From positions 992,001 to 1,056,000 of the forward strand of contig NZ_CP014608.1 of NCBI RefSeq assembly GCF_001586165.1: a stretch of DNA of 64,000 bases, read 5' to 3'. Under the pieces are notes generated by a model. The model was not told where the DNA came from. It did no database searches and was given only the letters and a program-made list of their open reading frames with translations. Of this stretch, positions 8,198 to 17,291 are shown in pieces; within the stretch, counting starts at the first letter, position 1; every line of letters starts with the position of its first letter. The DNA comes from Obesumbacterium proteus. Lineage in GTDB: Bacteria > Pseudomonadota > Gammaproteobacteria > Enterobacterales > Enterobacteriaceae. The position numbers and the translations under genes are program-made.

Positions 8198-8240
8198 ATT
8201 TCTCCTCCTGAGATGATACTCAACAGACGGACAATAACTG

Positions 8241-9020
8241 ATGAATAAGCTTTATTGGCATACCAGCGGCGAAGGCGATCGCGATCTTGTGTTGTTGCAC
8301 GGATGGGGATTGAACGCAGAGGTATGGCGTTGCATTTTGCCGCGATTGAGCACGCAGTTTCGTGTGCACCTCATCGACTTGCCGGGCTATGGACGCAGCC
8401 AAGGATTTGGCGCTTTAACGCTGGAGCAAATGAGCGATATCGTGATGCAGCAGGCGCCTGACAATGCGGTTTGGCTCGGTTGGTCGATGGGGGGCTTGGT
8501 CGCCAGTGATATTGCACTGCGTTACCCAGAACGTGTTGCCGCGCTGGTGACCGTATCGTCTTCGCCATGTTTCACCGCCCAAGGCGAGTGGCCGGGTATA
8601 AAAAGCGAAGTGTTAAGCGGATTTCAGCGCCAACTGAGTGAAGATTTCAAACGCACCGTAGAGCGCTTTTTAGCTCTGCAAACCTTAGGTACTGAAAGCG
8701 CTCGACAGGATGCGCGAATTTTAAAAGACGTCGTCCTGACTCAGCCGATGTCTTCTGTGGAGGTATTAAACGGTGGACTAGATATCCTGCGCTCCGTGGA
8801 TTTACGTGAGCAAATGGCTGATTTGAACATGCCGTTGCTGCGTATTTACGGTTATTTGGATGGATTGGTGCCGCGCAAGGTTGCTGCGCTGCTCGATGAA
8901 TCTTGCCCGAATAGCGAATCTGTCGTTATTCAGAAATCGGCGCATGCGCCGTTTGTGTCACATCCGGGGGAGTTTTGTGGGGTAGTGGAGAGTTGGGTTC
9001 AAGAAGTTGGGAAGGTATAA
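8241..9020 (+). CDS. bioH: Pimeloyl-[ACP] methyl ester esterase BioH
   Basis: Alpha/beta hydrolase that removes the methyl group from pimeloyl-ACP methyl ester to release the biotin precursor. The 259-residue product (E. coli 256) has the full catalytic triad: Ser82 in GWSMGG, Asp207 in GYLDGLV and His235 in KSAHAPF, at the same numbers as in E. coli. The HGWG oxyanion-hole motif is at residues 20-23. Confidence 0.96.
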   Translation: MNKLYWHTSGEGDRDLVLLHGWGLNAEVWRCILPRLSTQFRVHLIDLPGYGRSQGFGALTLEQMSDIVMQQAPDNAVWLGWSMGGLVASDIALRYPERVAALVTVSSSPCFTAQGEWPGIKSEVLSGFQRQLSEDFKRTVERFLALQTLGTESARQDARILKDVVLTQPMSSVEVLNGGLDILRSVDLREQMADLNMPLLRIYGYLDGLVPRKVAALLDESCPNSESVVIQKSAHAPFVSHPGEFCGVVESWVQEVGKV

Positions 9021-9118
9021 GATTTTGGGCGCTTTTATGAGAACGGTGAAGGTTTTCATATTAGAGCGGTGAAGGTTTTCGTCCGCCCATTAGCAAATAT
9101 GACCTATGAAACCGCTGG

Positions 9119-9502
9119 CGTAGGCGTCCGACGAGAGGTTGCCAGCGCGCAACCTCTCGACTCTCGCGCTTTTTACCGAGCCGTATGTCCGACCGGTTTC
9201 GGAGCGTACATCCTGTACGCCCTCAACCTGCCACCAGCATCCCTGCTGGCGGCTCTAAAATGCATTCTTTCAACATAAAAAAGACAAAAGACATTTTTGT
9301 CTTCTTATCTTTTTATTTTATTTCTCTATTTTTCTTTTAATTGTTTAAGTCTTGGTAGGGAGAGCCGCCGGTACAGGGATGTTCCGGCGGAGTTTGGGGC
9401 GCCCTGGATGGGCGATACCAAACCGTAGCGAAGATGGCGTCACGGATAAAAAGCGCGAGGATTGAAGGGGCGCGCGCTGGCGCCCCTCATCGGACGCCTT
9501 CG
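9119..9502. repeat. Compound palindromic repeat: two inverted copies of a multi-hairpin unit
   Basis: The 595-base gap between bioH and feoC holds this mirror-symmetric element. Arms: CGTAGGCGTCCGACGAG (9119-9135) against the complement of 9486-9502, 15 of 17 matching. Going inward, hairpin 1 (9133-9158) faces hairpin 1' (9466-9487), CTCGCGCTTTTTA (9163-9175) faces its exact complement (9447-9459), hairpin 2 (9204-9220) faces 2' (9400-9414), and hairpin 3 (9231-9252) faces 3' (9365-9390). An AT-rich centre at 9253-9360 has its own AAGACAAAA/TTTTTGTCTT hairpin. I see no gene in it. Confidence 0.75.
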
Positions 9503-9615
9503 ACTTAGTATGTATGTGGATGCCGTTGCTGATAGGCGACCGAAACCTTACATCGTGAGATCATAGATATTTGGTGATGCACTGCAGTTACAAAAGGCTA
9601 TACGAGCCTCAGTAA

Positions 9616-9864
9616 TCAATGAACACTCTTCGCCTTATACACCACTGTCTCACAGTTCTTACTGGTTTCAGGGCAGCCTTTGCAGCTGCCGCTGACACAA
9701 CCGTTGTCGATATCGTCGACCTTTTCCACACAACCCATTTGCTCTAAGCGTTGTAGCATCGCCAGCACCATAGCTGGCGATCCATTGACTTCGCGGCAGA
9801 GCTGGTTGAGTTCGATACGGCCATGTAGGGCCACCGTATCGCGTACTTTTAACAGGCTTGCCAT
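9616..9864 (-). CDS. feoC: Ferrous iron transport accessory protein FeoC
   Basis: Small winged-helix protein of 82 residues that modulates FeoB. The N-terminal winged helix (ASLLKVRDTVALHGRIELNQLCREV) is followed by a cysteine-rich wing, CVSGSCKGCPETSKNC, with four cysteines typical of the enterobacterial, possibly Fe-S-binding, form. It is the last gene of feoABC, 36 bases after feoB. Confidence 0.93.
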   Translation of the reverse strand: MASLLKVRDTVALHGRIELNQLCREVNGSPAMVLAMLQRLEQMGCVEKVDDIDNGCVSGSCKGCPETSKNCETVVYKAKSVH

Positions 9865-9900
9865 ATTTGGTCCTCTTAGCTCAATGACGCGTAGCTGCCA

Positions 9901-12219
9901 CTAGTGGCAGCTGCCTTTGCCAGTATCGCAGCAGCATTCGCTGGCCGGATCATTGACTAAGCGTACCGTCACACGGTCGCGTGAGCGGCGTAGTGCAACT
10001 AACACCAGCGCATTGAATATCACCACCGCAGCAATCGTGATTGAACTGTACTGCGGATGAGAGGCGAAATTAGCCACCTGATAGAAGACGGCTGCCAATG
10101 AGTAGGCTACGTTGAGGCCCCAGAGAATGGAGAAGGTCATCCAGCCACGGCTGCTTTCACGCGCAATTGCACCCATTACCGATACACAAGGCACATACAA
10201 CAGCACGAAGATCAGATAAGCATAGGCGGCGCTGGCGCTGCCGAATTTGCTGCCCATCACGCCCATGGAGCCAGATTCCATTTCACCGTCGCCTTTGCTG
10301 GCTTCAATTGGGTTAGCAAATACGCTTAGGCTGAAGGTGTCTTTCAGGCTCTGCCAAGTTTCGCTAACGGCACCTTCAAGTCCGCCAATCAAGCTGTATG
10401 CGGCAGGGTCAAACTCTTCCTCATGGATTTGTTCAGCGGTATACAGGGTATTCAACGTACCCACGACCACTTCTTTCGCCATTGCGCCGGTGACTAAACC
10501 GACGGTGGCCTGCCAGTTGTCGCTATGCACGCCAATCGGTTTCAGCAACGGCGTCATCACTTTACTCACGGAAGCCAGCGCCGAGTCGTTGATGCTATCA
10601 ACGGCTTTACCGCTAAAGGAGAAGCTATTGAGTGCGCCAATGAAGATACTGACGATGATGATGACTTTACCGGCGCGCATCACGAAGCCTTTCAGGCGCT
10701 GCCAAGTTTGCAGTAGCAGGCTTTTCAGGTGTGGTACGTGATAAACCGGCAGTTCCATCACGAACGGCGAGGCTTCGCCACGCATGATCGTGTGTTTGAG
10801 CATCAGTCCGGTCAGAATCGCCATCACGATACCGAGCATATACAGCGAGAAGACGACCAGTGCGCCGCCCTGACCAAAGAATGCGGCAGAGAAGACGGCA
10901 AAGATGGCCAAGCGTGCCCCGCAGGACATGAACGGCGCCATCAATACGGTGATTAAACGTTCACGAGGCGCATCCAGAGTACGAGCACCCATAACGGAAG
11001 GCACGTTGCAGCCGAAGCCAACGATTAACGGCACGAATGATTTACCCGGTAAGCCCAACGCCTGCATCATGCGGTCAACCACGAAGGCGGCACGCGCCAT
11101 GTAACCGGAATCCTCAAGGAAGGAGAGGAATAGGTACATCATGCCGATTTGTGGCACGAGCGGCAGCACGGTGTTAATACCGCCACCGATCCCTTGTGCA
11201 AGGAAAATGGTTAGCCATTCTGGGAAGTGCAAGGTGTAGCCAACCCATTGCAAACCCTGAATAAAGATGGTTGATGAACCCACATCAAACAGCGGCTGAA
11301 GTGCGCCACCGATGTTGATCGCCAGAACGAACATCACATACATCACCAGCAGAAAAATAGGTATTCCCAGCCAGCGGTTAAGAATGATGCGGTCCAGTTT
11401 TTCCGTCAAAATATTCGGCAGTGCGGTGGCCGTGTTGCTCACAGAATCACAGATGTCGGTGATACTTTTATAGCGTGAGTCAGCAATGATCAGCGCCGGA
11501 TCTTCGTTAAGGGTACGCTTTAGCGTTTCCTGAACTTCTGGCAGGATTTTCAACGCATTGCTGGCGCGAGTGGAGCTATAGATATCCCCTTCGAGCAGTT
11601 GCAGCGCTAACCAGCGACGTTGCTGAACGGCAAGCGTATCCGGCATGGCCTGAGACAGACGATCAACCTGACCCAACAGCAGCGGCGGGTATTCAACCAA
11701 TGCTTCAACGGCGCAGGTAGGAGGCAAATCAATGGCTTTTTTCAGCTCAGCAATACCGTTGGCACGCGTCGATACTAAAGGAATGACCGGGCAACCAAGG
11801 CGCTTGGACAGCGCATCGATATCAATATCAATTTTCTGGCTGCGAGCAATATCCAGCATATTCAGTGCGATGATGCATGGAATACCCAGCTCAAGCAGCT
11901 GCAGTGTCAGATAGAGGTTGCGCTCTAGGTTAGATGCATCAACCACGTTGATGATTAAATCAGCGTCGCCGCTCAGGATATAGTGGCAAGCAATCTGCTC
12001 GTCCAGCGACGTTTGCTCAGAAATCGTGGTCAGGGAGTAAGTCCCTGGTAGATCCACCAGTTTGACCTGATTTTCTAGGGTAGAAAAATGGCCTTCCTTG
12101 CGCTCCACGGTGACGCCAGCCCAGTTACCTACGCGCTGGCGAGCGCCCGTAAGCTGGTTGAACAACGTGGTTTTTCCCGAGTTGGGGTTACCAATTAACC
12201 CGATGGTGAGCTGTTTCAT
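9901..12219 (-). CDS. feoB: Fe(2+) transporter FeoB
   Basis: Main ferrous iron permease of the inner membrane. The 772 residues (E. coli 773) begin with a G-protein domain: G1 GNPNSGKTT at 10-18, G3 DLPGTYSL, G4 NMLD. A helical regulatory domain follows, then the Gate-type membrane core with QIGMMYLFLSFLEDSGYMAR and a second Gate region. The C-terminus is Cys-rich (SECCCDTGKGSCH), as in other enterobacterial FeoB proteins. It lies between feoA and feoC in one leftward operon. Confidence 0.97.
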   Translation of the reverse strand: MKQLTIGLIGNPNSGKTTLFNQLTGARQRVGNWAGVTVERKEGHFSTLENQVKLVDLPGTYSLTTISEQTSLDEQIACHYILSGDADLIINVVDASNLERNLYLTLQLLELGIPCIIALNMLDIARSQKIDIDIDALSKRLGCPVIPLVSTRANGIAELKKAIDLPPTCAVEALVEYPPLLLGQVDRLSQAMPDTLAVQQRRWLALQLLEGDIYSSTRASNALKILPEVQETLKRTLNEDPALIIADSRYKSITDICDSVSNTATALPNILTEKLDRIILNRWLGIPIFLLVMYVMFVLAINIGGALQPLFDVGSSTIFIQGLQWVGYTLHFPEWLTIFLAQGIGGGINTVLPLVPQIGMMYLFLSFLEDSGYMARAAFVVDRMMQALGLPGKSFVPLIVGFGCNVPSVMGARTLDAPRERLITVLMAPFMSCGARLAIFAVFSAAFFGQGGALVVFSLYMLGIVMAILTGLMLKHTIMRGEASPFVMELPVYHVPHLKSLLLQTWQRLKGFVMRAGKVIIIVSIFIGALNSFSFSGKAVDSINDSALASVSKVMTPLLKPIGVHSDNWQATVGLVTGAMAKEVVVGTLNTLYTAEQIHEEEFDPAAYSLIGGLEGAVSETWQSLKDTFSLSVFANPIEASKGDGEMESGSMGVMGSKFGSASAAYAYLIFVLLYVPCVSVMGAIARESSRGWMTFSILWGLNVAYSLAAVFYQVANFASHPQYSSITIAAVVIFNALVLVALRRSRDRVTVRLVNDPASECCCDTGKGSCH

Positions 12220-12333
12220 AATCCAACATTGTATGAGAAGAGTTTGTAGTCGACGACAAGGCCACAGGCCGTAATGTCGCCATCCCTAAAAATGGCTGCG
12301 GGTAAAAAGTCAGCAGCAAAATGAATCGTTTTG

Positions 12334-12618
12334 TTATGCGCCGTTGGCGGTGATCTGTGAGGCAATGACGTTAGCCTGATTGGCGTCCACCTGAGCGATT
12401 GGCTCAATCATCAATAACTCCAGATCTTTTTTACGCAGCACAAGGCTGACGCGACGAGATTTCACTTCAATGGGATCGCCTAGCGGTGCAATACGTACCA
12501 CGCTAAATGGAGAACCAGGCAAAAAACCCAGAGAAAGTAATTTCTGACGATAGGCAGGGCTAATTAAAGGCGAGAAGCCAATGATTTTATATTGGTGGCC
12601 CGGAAGAAGCTGATGCAT
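12334..12618 (-). CDS. feoA: Ferrous iron transport protein FeoA, with C-terminal extension
   Basis: Small SH3-like cytosolic partner required for FeoB uptake. From the ATG at 12618 (MHQLLPGHQYKIIGF) the product has 94 residues. The core matches the family through SPAYRQKLLSLGFLPGS, GDPIEVKSRRVSLVLRKKDLELL. E. coli FeoA stops at about residue 75; here some 20 further residues (AQVDANQANVIASQITANGA) follow. The longer open frame upstream to 12810 runs through the Fur-box region and is rejected. A gap of 114 bases precedes feoB. Confidence 0.94.
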   Translation of the reverse strand: MHQLLPGHQYKIIGFSPLISPAYRQKLLSLGFLPGSPFSVVRIAPLGDPIEVKSRRVSLVLRKKDLELLMIEPIAQVDANQANVIASQITANGA

Positions 12619-12770
12619 AAAAAACCTTCTTACATTCGGTAATTTGCTACGAGGAAACACTCGGGTCTGAAGCTTATAGGTCAGACAGGAGAACCGGATT
12701 ATCTTTATCCTTGGCGATAGCGCCGTGCATTCTAGATAGGTGATGCAAGTTGGCAACGGAGAATGCGTAA

Positions 12771-12800
12771 AATAATAATATTGAGAATTATTATTATAAT
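12771..12800. promoter_or_regulatory. Fur box upstream of feoA
   Basis: The palindrome AATAATAATATT-GAG-AATTATTATT fits the Fur consensus built from GATAAT repeats. It lies about 155 bases upstream of the feoA start, where the feo promoter is expected. Fur control of feo is established in enterobacteria. Confidence 0.7.
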
Positions 12801-12911
12801 CACAGAACAAAAACCGCCGAGCTCATACTGAAGTGTGTTTCCAGCTCTCTCGGCGTTTCAACTATGATTCGGTCCTTATTATGCCGTTTTAGCACTATTT
12901 TTCAGCTATCG

Positions 12912-12927
12912 CAAATGAGAATCATTG
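12912..12927. promoter_or_regulatory. Second Fur-like site upstream of feoA
   Basis: CAAATGAGAATCATTG contains the classic Fur core ATGAGAATCATT. It is about 120 bases further upstream than the first site, so either a second operator or a site for an unmapped transcript is possible. Confidence 0.55.
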
Positions 12928-13309
12928 GTTAAAACGGTTAAGGATTTGTTCTTATTTTCATGATTTATGCGTTTGAAATAAGACGATATCAAGACCATAT
13001 ATTCAATATATTTGATGGAATCAATAGCAAAAGTAAGGGTAAGCAGTTAGTTAAGAATTAATAATGGCGGTTTAACTGCGTGGCGGGAATATTTGTGTGT
13101 TAATAAAACTGAGTTTCGAAATATTAACGGTGTTAAAAATTACGCTGTAAAAATAAATCCATTAACTATTTATTTTCAATGTATATACATATGCATTTGC
13201 GCTCTGCGTGCGTAATTGCAATGAATACTCATTTAGATTTGTAAATTGTGATGCATCTCACTTTCCCTCGCAATAATGGCAAGGGAAAGGAGATTGGCTT
13301 ATTGCGCGG

Positions 13310-15646
13310 TTAGCGCTTCATTTTGCCAAAGGCGGCGGCCAGCGCGTCGCCCATTGCGCTGTTATTACCGCTGTCTGGTTTTTTGTCATTTCTCGCTTGG
13401 CGAGCCTGATTGTTCGCCGGACGTTGACGATCTGGCGTGCGTTCTGTGCTGCTGCGACGAGAACCGCTTTCGCCCGGTTGTTCGTCCAAACGCATCGTCA
13501 ATGCAATACGTTTACGCTGCAAATCGACTTCCATCACTTTGACCTTAACAATGTCGCCAGCTTTCACGACTTTATGCGGATCGTCGACAAACTTATCTGC
13601 CAGTGAAGAAATATGCACCAAGCCATCTTGGTGAACGCCGATATCAACAAAGGCACCAAAGTTGGTGACGTTGGTGACTGAGCCTTCCAGAATCATACCC
13701 AGTTGTAGGTCGTTCATGGTTTCAACGCCGTCGGCAAAGGTCGCGGTTTTGAACTCAGGGCGCGGATCGCGTCCTGGTTTTTCCAGTTCCTTGATGATGT
13801 CGGTGACCGTTGGCACACCAAAACGCTCGTCGGTAAACTCGCTAGCCTTCAGGCCGCGCAGCTCCGTTGGATTGCCCATCAACTCCTGTAGACTTTGGCG
13901 TGTGGCTGCCAAAATACGTTCAACGATAGGATAGGCTTCCGGGTGAACGGTTGATGCATCCAGCGGATTGTCACCGTGGTTAATACGCAGGAAGCCAGCA
14001 CATTGCTCGAACGCTTTAGGGCCTAAGCGGCTGACTTTCAACAGCTGTTCACGGTTGCTGAAACGGCCATTTTCGTCACGCCATCCGACGATATTTTGCG
14101 CCATCAAACGAGTGAGCCCTGCAACGCGAGCCAACAGCGGAACTGATGCGGTGTTGAGATCGACGCCAACGGCGTTCACGCAGTCTTCTACGACGGCATC
14201 AAGTTTTCGTGCCAGCTGGGTTTGGCTAACGTCGTGCTGATACTGGCCGACCCCGATTGATTTCGGATCGATTTTCACCAGCTCAGCCAGTGGATCTTGC
14301 AGACGGCGTGCGATAGATACCGCTCCGCGAATCGACACGTCCAAGTCTGGGAACTCTTGCGCCGCGAGCTCAGACGCTGAATAAACGGATGCGCCTGCTT
14401 CGCTGACGATAACTTTTTGGCCTTTGACCTCAGGGAACTGACGCTGAACATCTAAATAGAAGCGCTCAGTTTCGCGAGATGCGGTGCCATTACCAATCGC
14501 CACCAGTTCCACGTTGTGTTTGATACACAGCGCTGCCACTGAGGCGGCGGCTTTTGCGGCCTGTCCGGTGTGTGGATAGATGGTGTCTGTTGCGACGAGT
14601 TTACCTGTGCCATCGACTACGGCCACTTTAACGCCAGTACGTAAACCGGGATCGAGGCCCATCGTTGCTCGCATACCTGCCGGAGCAGCCATAAGCAGGT
14701 CGTGCATATTGCGGGCGAAAACGTTAATGGCTTCATCTTCGGCACGTTCGCGCAAGGTGCCCATTAGCTCAGTTTCAAGATGCAGCAACACTTTGATACG
14801 CCAAGTCCAGTTCACCACCGCTTTGCGCCAAGCATCAGCCGGTGCATTGTTTAGGCGTAAACCTAAATGATCGATAATGATTTGTTCGCAATAGCTTTCG
14901 CGTGGGGCTTGTTCAAACTGAGGATCGGCGTTCAGGGAGAGTTGTAATACTCCCTCGTTGCGGCCGCGGAACATGGCCAGTGCGCGGTGAGAAGGGACAT
15001 TGGCAATCGGCTCGTGATGATCGAAGTAGTCACGGAATTTTGCACCCTCTTCCTCTTTGCCTTCAATCACTTTGGAAACCAGATGAGCATTTTTCCAGAG
15101 GTAGTTACGCACTTTAGCCAGCAGTGCGGCATCCTCAGAGAAACGCTCCATCAGAATATAGCGAGCGCCATCGAGCGCGGCTTTGGTGTCGGCAACGCCT
15201 TTATCGGCATCAACGTAGCGGGCGGCCAGCGTTTCAGGATCTTGCTGCGGGTCTTGCCACAGCGAATCGGCCAGCGGCTCAAGGCCTGCTTCAATCGCGA
15301 TTTGCCCACGGGTGCGGCGCTTAGGCTTGAAGGGAAGATATAAATCTTCCAGCTCGGTTTTGCTCATGGTGCCCTTGATGGCACCGGCAAGCTGTTCGGT
15401 CAGTTTGCCCTGATCGTCGATAGATTTCAGAATGGTAGCTCGACGTTCTTCCAGCTCGCGCAGATACCCCAAACGGGTTTCTAACTGGCGTAGCTGGGTA
15501 TCATCTAAACCGCCGGTGACTTCTTTACGGTAGCGAGCAATAAAAGGGACGGTGTTCCCTTCGTCCAAGAGGCGAATGGCGGAATCAACCTGCTCTGGTC
15601 GCGCTTGCAGTTCACTCGCAATAATGCGGCTCAATGAATCATTCAT
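13310..15646 (-). CDS. yhgF: Tex-family S1 RNA-binding protein (YhgF)
   Basis: Conserved nucleic-acid-binding protein of the Tex family, linked in other bacteria to transcription control. The 778 residues (E. coli 773) show the N-terminal Tex helical domain, a YqgF-like RNase H fold (MGLDPGLRTGVKVAVVDGTGKL), helix-hairpin-helix motifs (VNAVGVDLNTASVPLLARVAGL) and a C-terminal S1 domain starting MILEGSVTNVTNFGAFVDIG. The tail after the S1 domain is basic and disordered. It lies between greB and feoA, as in E. coli. Confidence 0.94.
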   Translation of the reverse strand: MNDSLSRIIASELQARPEQVDSAIRLLDEGNTVPFIARYRKEVTGGLDDTQLRQLETRLGYLRELEERRATILKSIDDQGKLTEQLAGAIKGTMSKTELEDLYLPFKPKRRTRGQIAIEAGLEPLADSLWQDPQQDPETLAARYVDADKGVADTKAALDGARYILMERFSEDAALLAKVRNYLWKNAHLVSKVIEGKEEEGAKFRDYFDHHEPIANVPSHRALAMFRGRNEGVLQLSLNADPQFEQAPRESYCEQIIIDHLGLRLNNAPADAWRKAVVNWTWRIKVLLHLETELMGTLRERAEDEAINVFARNMHDLLMAAPAGMRATMGLDPGLRTGVKVAVVDGTGKLVATDTIYPHTGQAAKAAASVAALCIKHNVELVAIGNGTASRETERFYLDVQRQFPEVKGQKVIVSEAGASVYSASELAAQEFPDLDVSIRGAVSIARRLQDPLAELVKIDPKSIGVGQYQHDVSQTQLARKLDAVVEDCVNAVGVDLNTASVPLLARVAGLTRLMAQNIVGWRDENGRFSNREQLLKVSRLGPKAFEQCAGFLRINHGDNPLDASTVHPEAYPIVERILAATRQSLQELMGNPTELRGLKASEFTDERFGVPTVTDIIKELEKPGRDPRPEFKTATFADGVETMNDLQLGMILEGSVTNVTNFGAFVDIGVHQDGLVHISSLADKFVDDPHKVVKAGDIVKVKVMEVDLQRKRIALTMRLDEQPGESGSRRSSTERTPDRQRPANNQARQARNDKKPDSGNNSAMGDALAAAFGKMKR

Positions 15647-15750
15647 AGAATCAGTATGTCCGTAAGTTTAAAAATTATGGGCAAGTATATACTTTTTGAT
15701 GCATAAACATGCCAGCTCAAGGGGCCGCGAAGCGCTCGGATAATGCCGAA

Positions 15751-16226
15751 TTATGCTTTCGGATATTCAATCTCATTGATGTACCACACCGCTTCACCTA
15801 CCGGCGTGGTCACGGTAACCGCATCGCCAACCTCTTTTTTAGCAATGCGCGCGCCATCGGTGAGTCGATAGAGATATAGTCTTTCTGGCCGAAAATTTCA
15901 TCGTAGCCAACGATACGAAAACGCTTAATGACGCCTTCATCATTTTCGACTTCTACCCACGCGCCGAAGAACACCTTCCCATCCTGCTGTGGTGAATAGT
16001 CAACGATGCGCAGTTGCTCAAGGCATTTAGTGAGATAGCGGACTCGACGGTCGATTTCGCGTAGGCGCTTTTTATTATATTGATAGTCTGCGTTTTCGCT
16101 GCGGTCGCCGAGGCTGGCTGCCCATGTCACTTTCTTTGTCACTTCAGGACGCTCTTCGCGCCACAAATAATCTAGCTCCTGCTTGAGCTTTTCGTAGCCG
16201 CCGCGTGTAATCAGTTGCGTTTTCAT
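15751..16226 (-). CDS. greB: Transcript-cleavage factor GreB, interrupted by a -1 frameshift
   Basis: Rescues backtracked RNA polymerase by stimulating transcript cleavage. From the ATG at 16226 the frame encodes the GreB coiled coil with its acidic tip (SLGDRSENADYQYNKKRLREID) and part of the C-terminal domain, but stops at 15810 after ALLKKRLAMRLP. Shifting -1 at the run of six A residues (minus strand, 15835-15840) restores EVGDAVTVTTPVGEAVWY and a stop at 15751, giving the usual 158 residues. The run is the in-frame slippery heptamer A AAA AAG. It may be a real mutation, a homopolymer sequencing error or programmed frameshifting. Confidence 0.88.
15803..15828 (-). other. Potential stem-loop 5 bases after the greB slippery heptamer
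   Basis: On the minus strand GGCG (15828-15825) can pair with CGCC (15806-15803), with an inner CGG-TTA-CCG hairpin. It begins 5 bases after the A AAA AAG heptamer (15840-15834), a spacing that suits -1 frameshift stimulators. The stem is short, so its stability is uncertain. Confidence 0.35.
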
Positions 16227-16571
16227 TCTTTGCTGCCCTGTAAAACACATGAAAAAGAAGTCGAGGTATTCATTTCTGCCTGCATGAGGCGGGGATGGAA
16301 CGTTATATCACGAATCGTAAGATTACAATTCGCGGCGAGAAGCTTCATCTTGCGATGCTGATTTGATCGCATTTTTGCCATAATAAGTGTAATAACTGCC
16401 CGTAAGCATAAGATAAATAACCTTTGTAACAATTTAGGCTAGAATATAAACCATTATCTGCTGTCTCAATTGCCACAGTTTCTGAACAATAGGCATCCTT
16501 AAAAAGATCGCTTTAATTATATCGGCTCAGCGTGTCGGGCATACAGCCTTTGGCGCCTTTGGGAGTACACC
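16227..16571. promoter_or_regulatory. greB-ompR divergent promoter region
   Basis: This 345-base gap has no gene. AT-rich segments near 16420-16450, with TAGAAT and TATAAA matching -10 hexamers on the plus strand, probably serve ompR. A GGGAGT ribosome site sits 7-12 bases before the ompR ATG. I could not assign specific regulator sites by eye. Confidence 0.4.
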
Positions 16572-17291
16572 ATGCAAGAGAACTACAAGATTTTAGTTGT
16601 TGATGATGACATGCGCCTACGTGCGTTGTTAGAGCGCTACCTGACCGAGCAAGGTTTTCAGGTGCGTAGTGTCGCCAACGCCGAGCAAATGGATCGCTTG
16701 CTAACCCGTGAATCTTTCCACCTGATGGTGCTGGATTTAATGCTACCGGGCGAAGATGGTTTGTCTATCTGCCGCCGTCTGCGCAGCCAAAGCAACCCAA
16801 TGCCGATCATTATGGTAACGGCCAAAGGTGAAGAGGTCGATCGTATCGTTGGGCTGGAAATTGGTGCCGACGACTACATTCCTAAGCCGTTTAACCCGCG
16901 TGAGCTGCTGGCTCGTATCCGTGCGGTGTTACGCCGCCAGGCCAATGAATTGCCGGGTGCGCCGTCTCAAGAAGATGCGGTGATCTCCTTTGGTAAATTC
17001 AAACTGAATCTCGGTACGCGCGAGATGTTCCGTGAAGATGAGCCTATGCCATTAACCAGCGGCGAATTTGCGGTGCTTAAAGCGTTAGTGAGTCATCCGC
17101 GTGAGCCACTGTCTCGCGATAAGCTGATGAATCTGGCCCGTGGCCGTGAATACAGCGCGATGGAACGTTCTATCGACGTGCAAATTTCACGCTTGCGCCG
17201 CATGGTTGAAGAAGATCCTGCACATCCTCGCTATATCCAAACCGTTTGGGGTTTGGGCTACGTCTTTGTGCCGGACGGCAGTAAAGCATGA
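16572..17291 (+). CDS. ompR: Osmoregulatory response regulator OmpR
   Basis: DNA-binding regulator of porin and osmotic-response genes, phosphorylated by EnvZ. The 239 residues match E. coli: receiver domain with acidic pocket Asp11/Asp12, phospho-acceptor Asp55 (VLDLMLPGEDG), switch Thr in MVTAKG and Lys in YIPKPFNP, then a winged helix ending RYIQTVWGLGYVFVPDGSKA. Its TGA overlaps the envZ start by 4 bases (ATGA). Confidence 0.98.
   Translation: MQENYKILVVDDDMRLRALLERYLTEQGFQVRSVANAEQMDRLLTRESFHLMVLDLMLPGEDGLSICRRLRSQSNPMPIIMVTAKGEEVDRIVGLEIGADDYIPKPFNPRELLARIRAVLRRQANELPGAPSQEDAVISFGKFKLNLGTREMFREDEPMPLTSGEFAVLKALVSHPREPLSRDKLMNLARGREYSAMERSIDVQISRLRRMVEEDPAHPRYIQTVWGLGYVFVPDGSKA

Larger units (their letters stand above)
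12619..13309. other. tex-feoA intergenic region (691 bases), no gene
   Basis: Holds the feo promoter region. Two Fur-like sites are visible (listed separately). A long-loop inverted repeat lies at 12811-12858 (GCCGAG with CTCGGC). The segment 12960-13200 is AT-rich with no good reading frame. A CTTTCCCT/AGGGAAAG hairpin at 13260-13288 lies just past the tex stop but has no T-run on either strand, so it is a weak terminator candidate. Confidence 0.6.

Noticed and set aside
9069..9278. 69-residue frame inside the palindromic repeat
   Set aside because: It consists entirely of hairpin sequences of the repeat; no family features or convincing start.
12216..12407. 63-residue frame between feoA and feoB
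   Set aside because: Overlaps feoA out of frame, with no family match.
13012..13024. TTGAT...ATCAA motif resembling an FNR site upstream of feoA
   Set aside because: The spacer is three bases instead of four, and it is about 400 bases from feoA.
13260..13288. Hairpin after tex as a terminator
   Set aside because: Stem is fair but neither strand has a T-run after it; noted only as a weak candidate in the intergenic entry.
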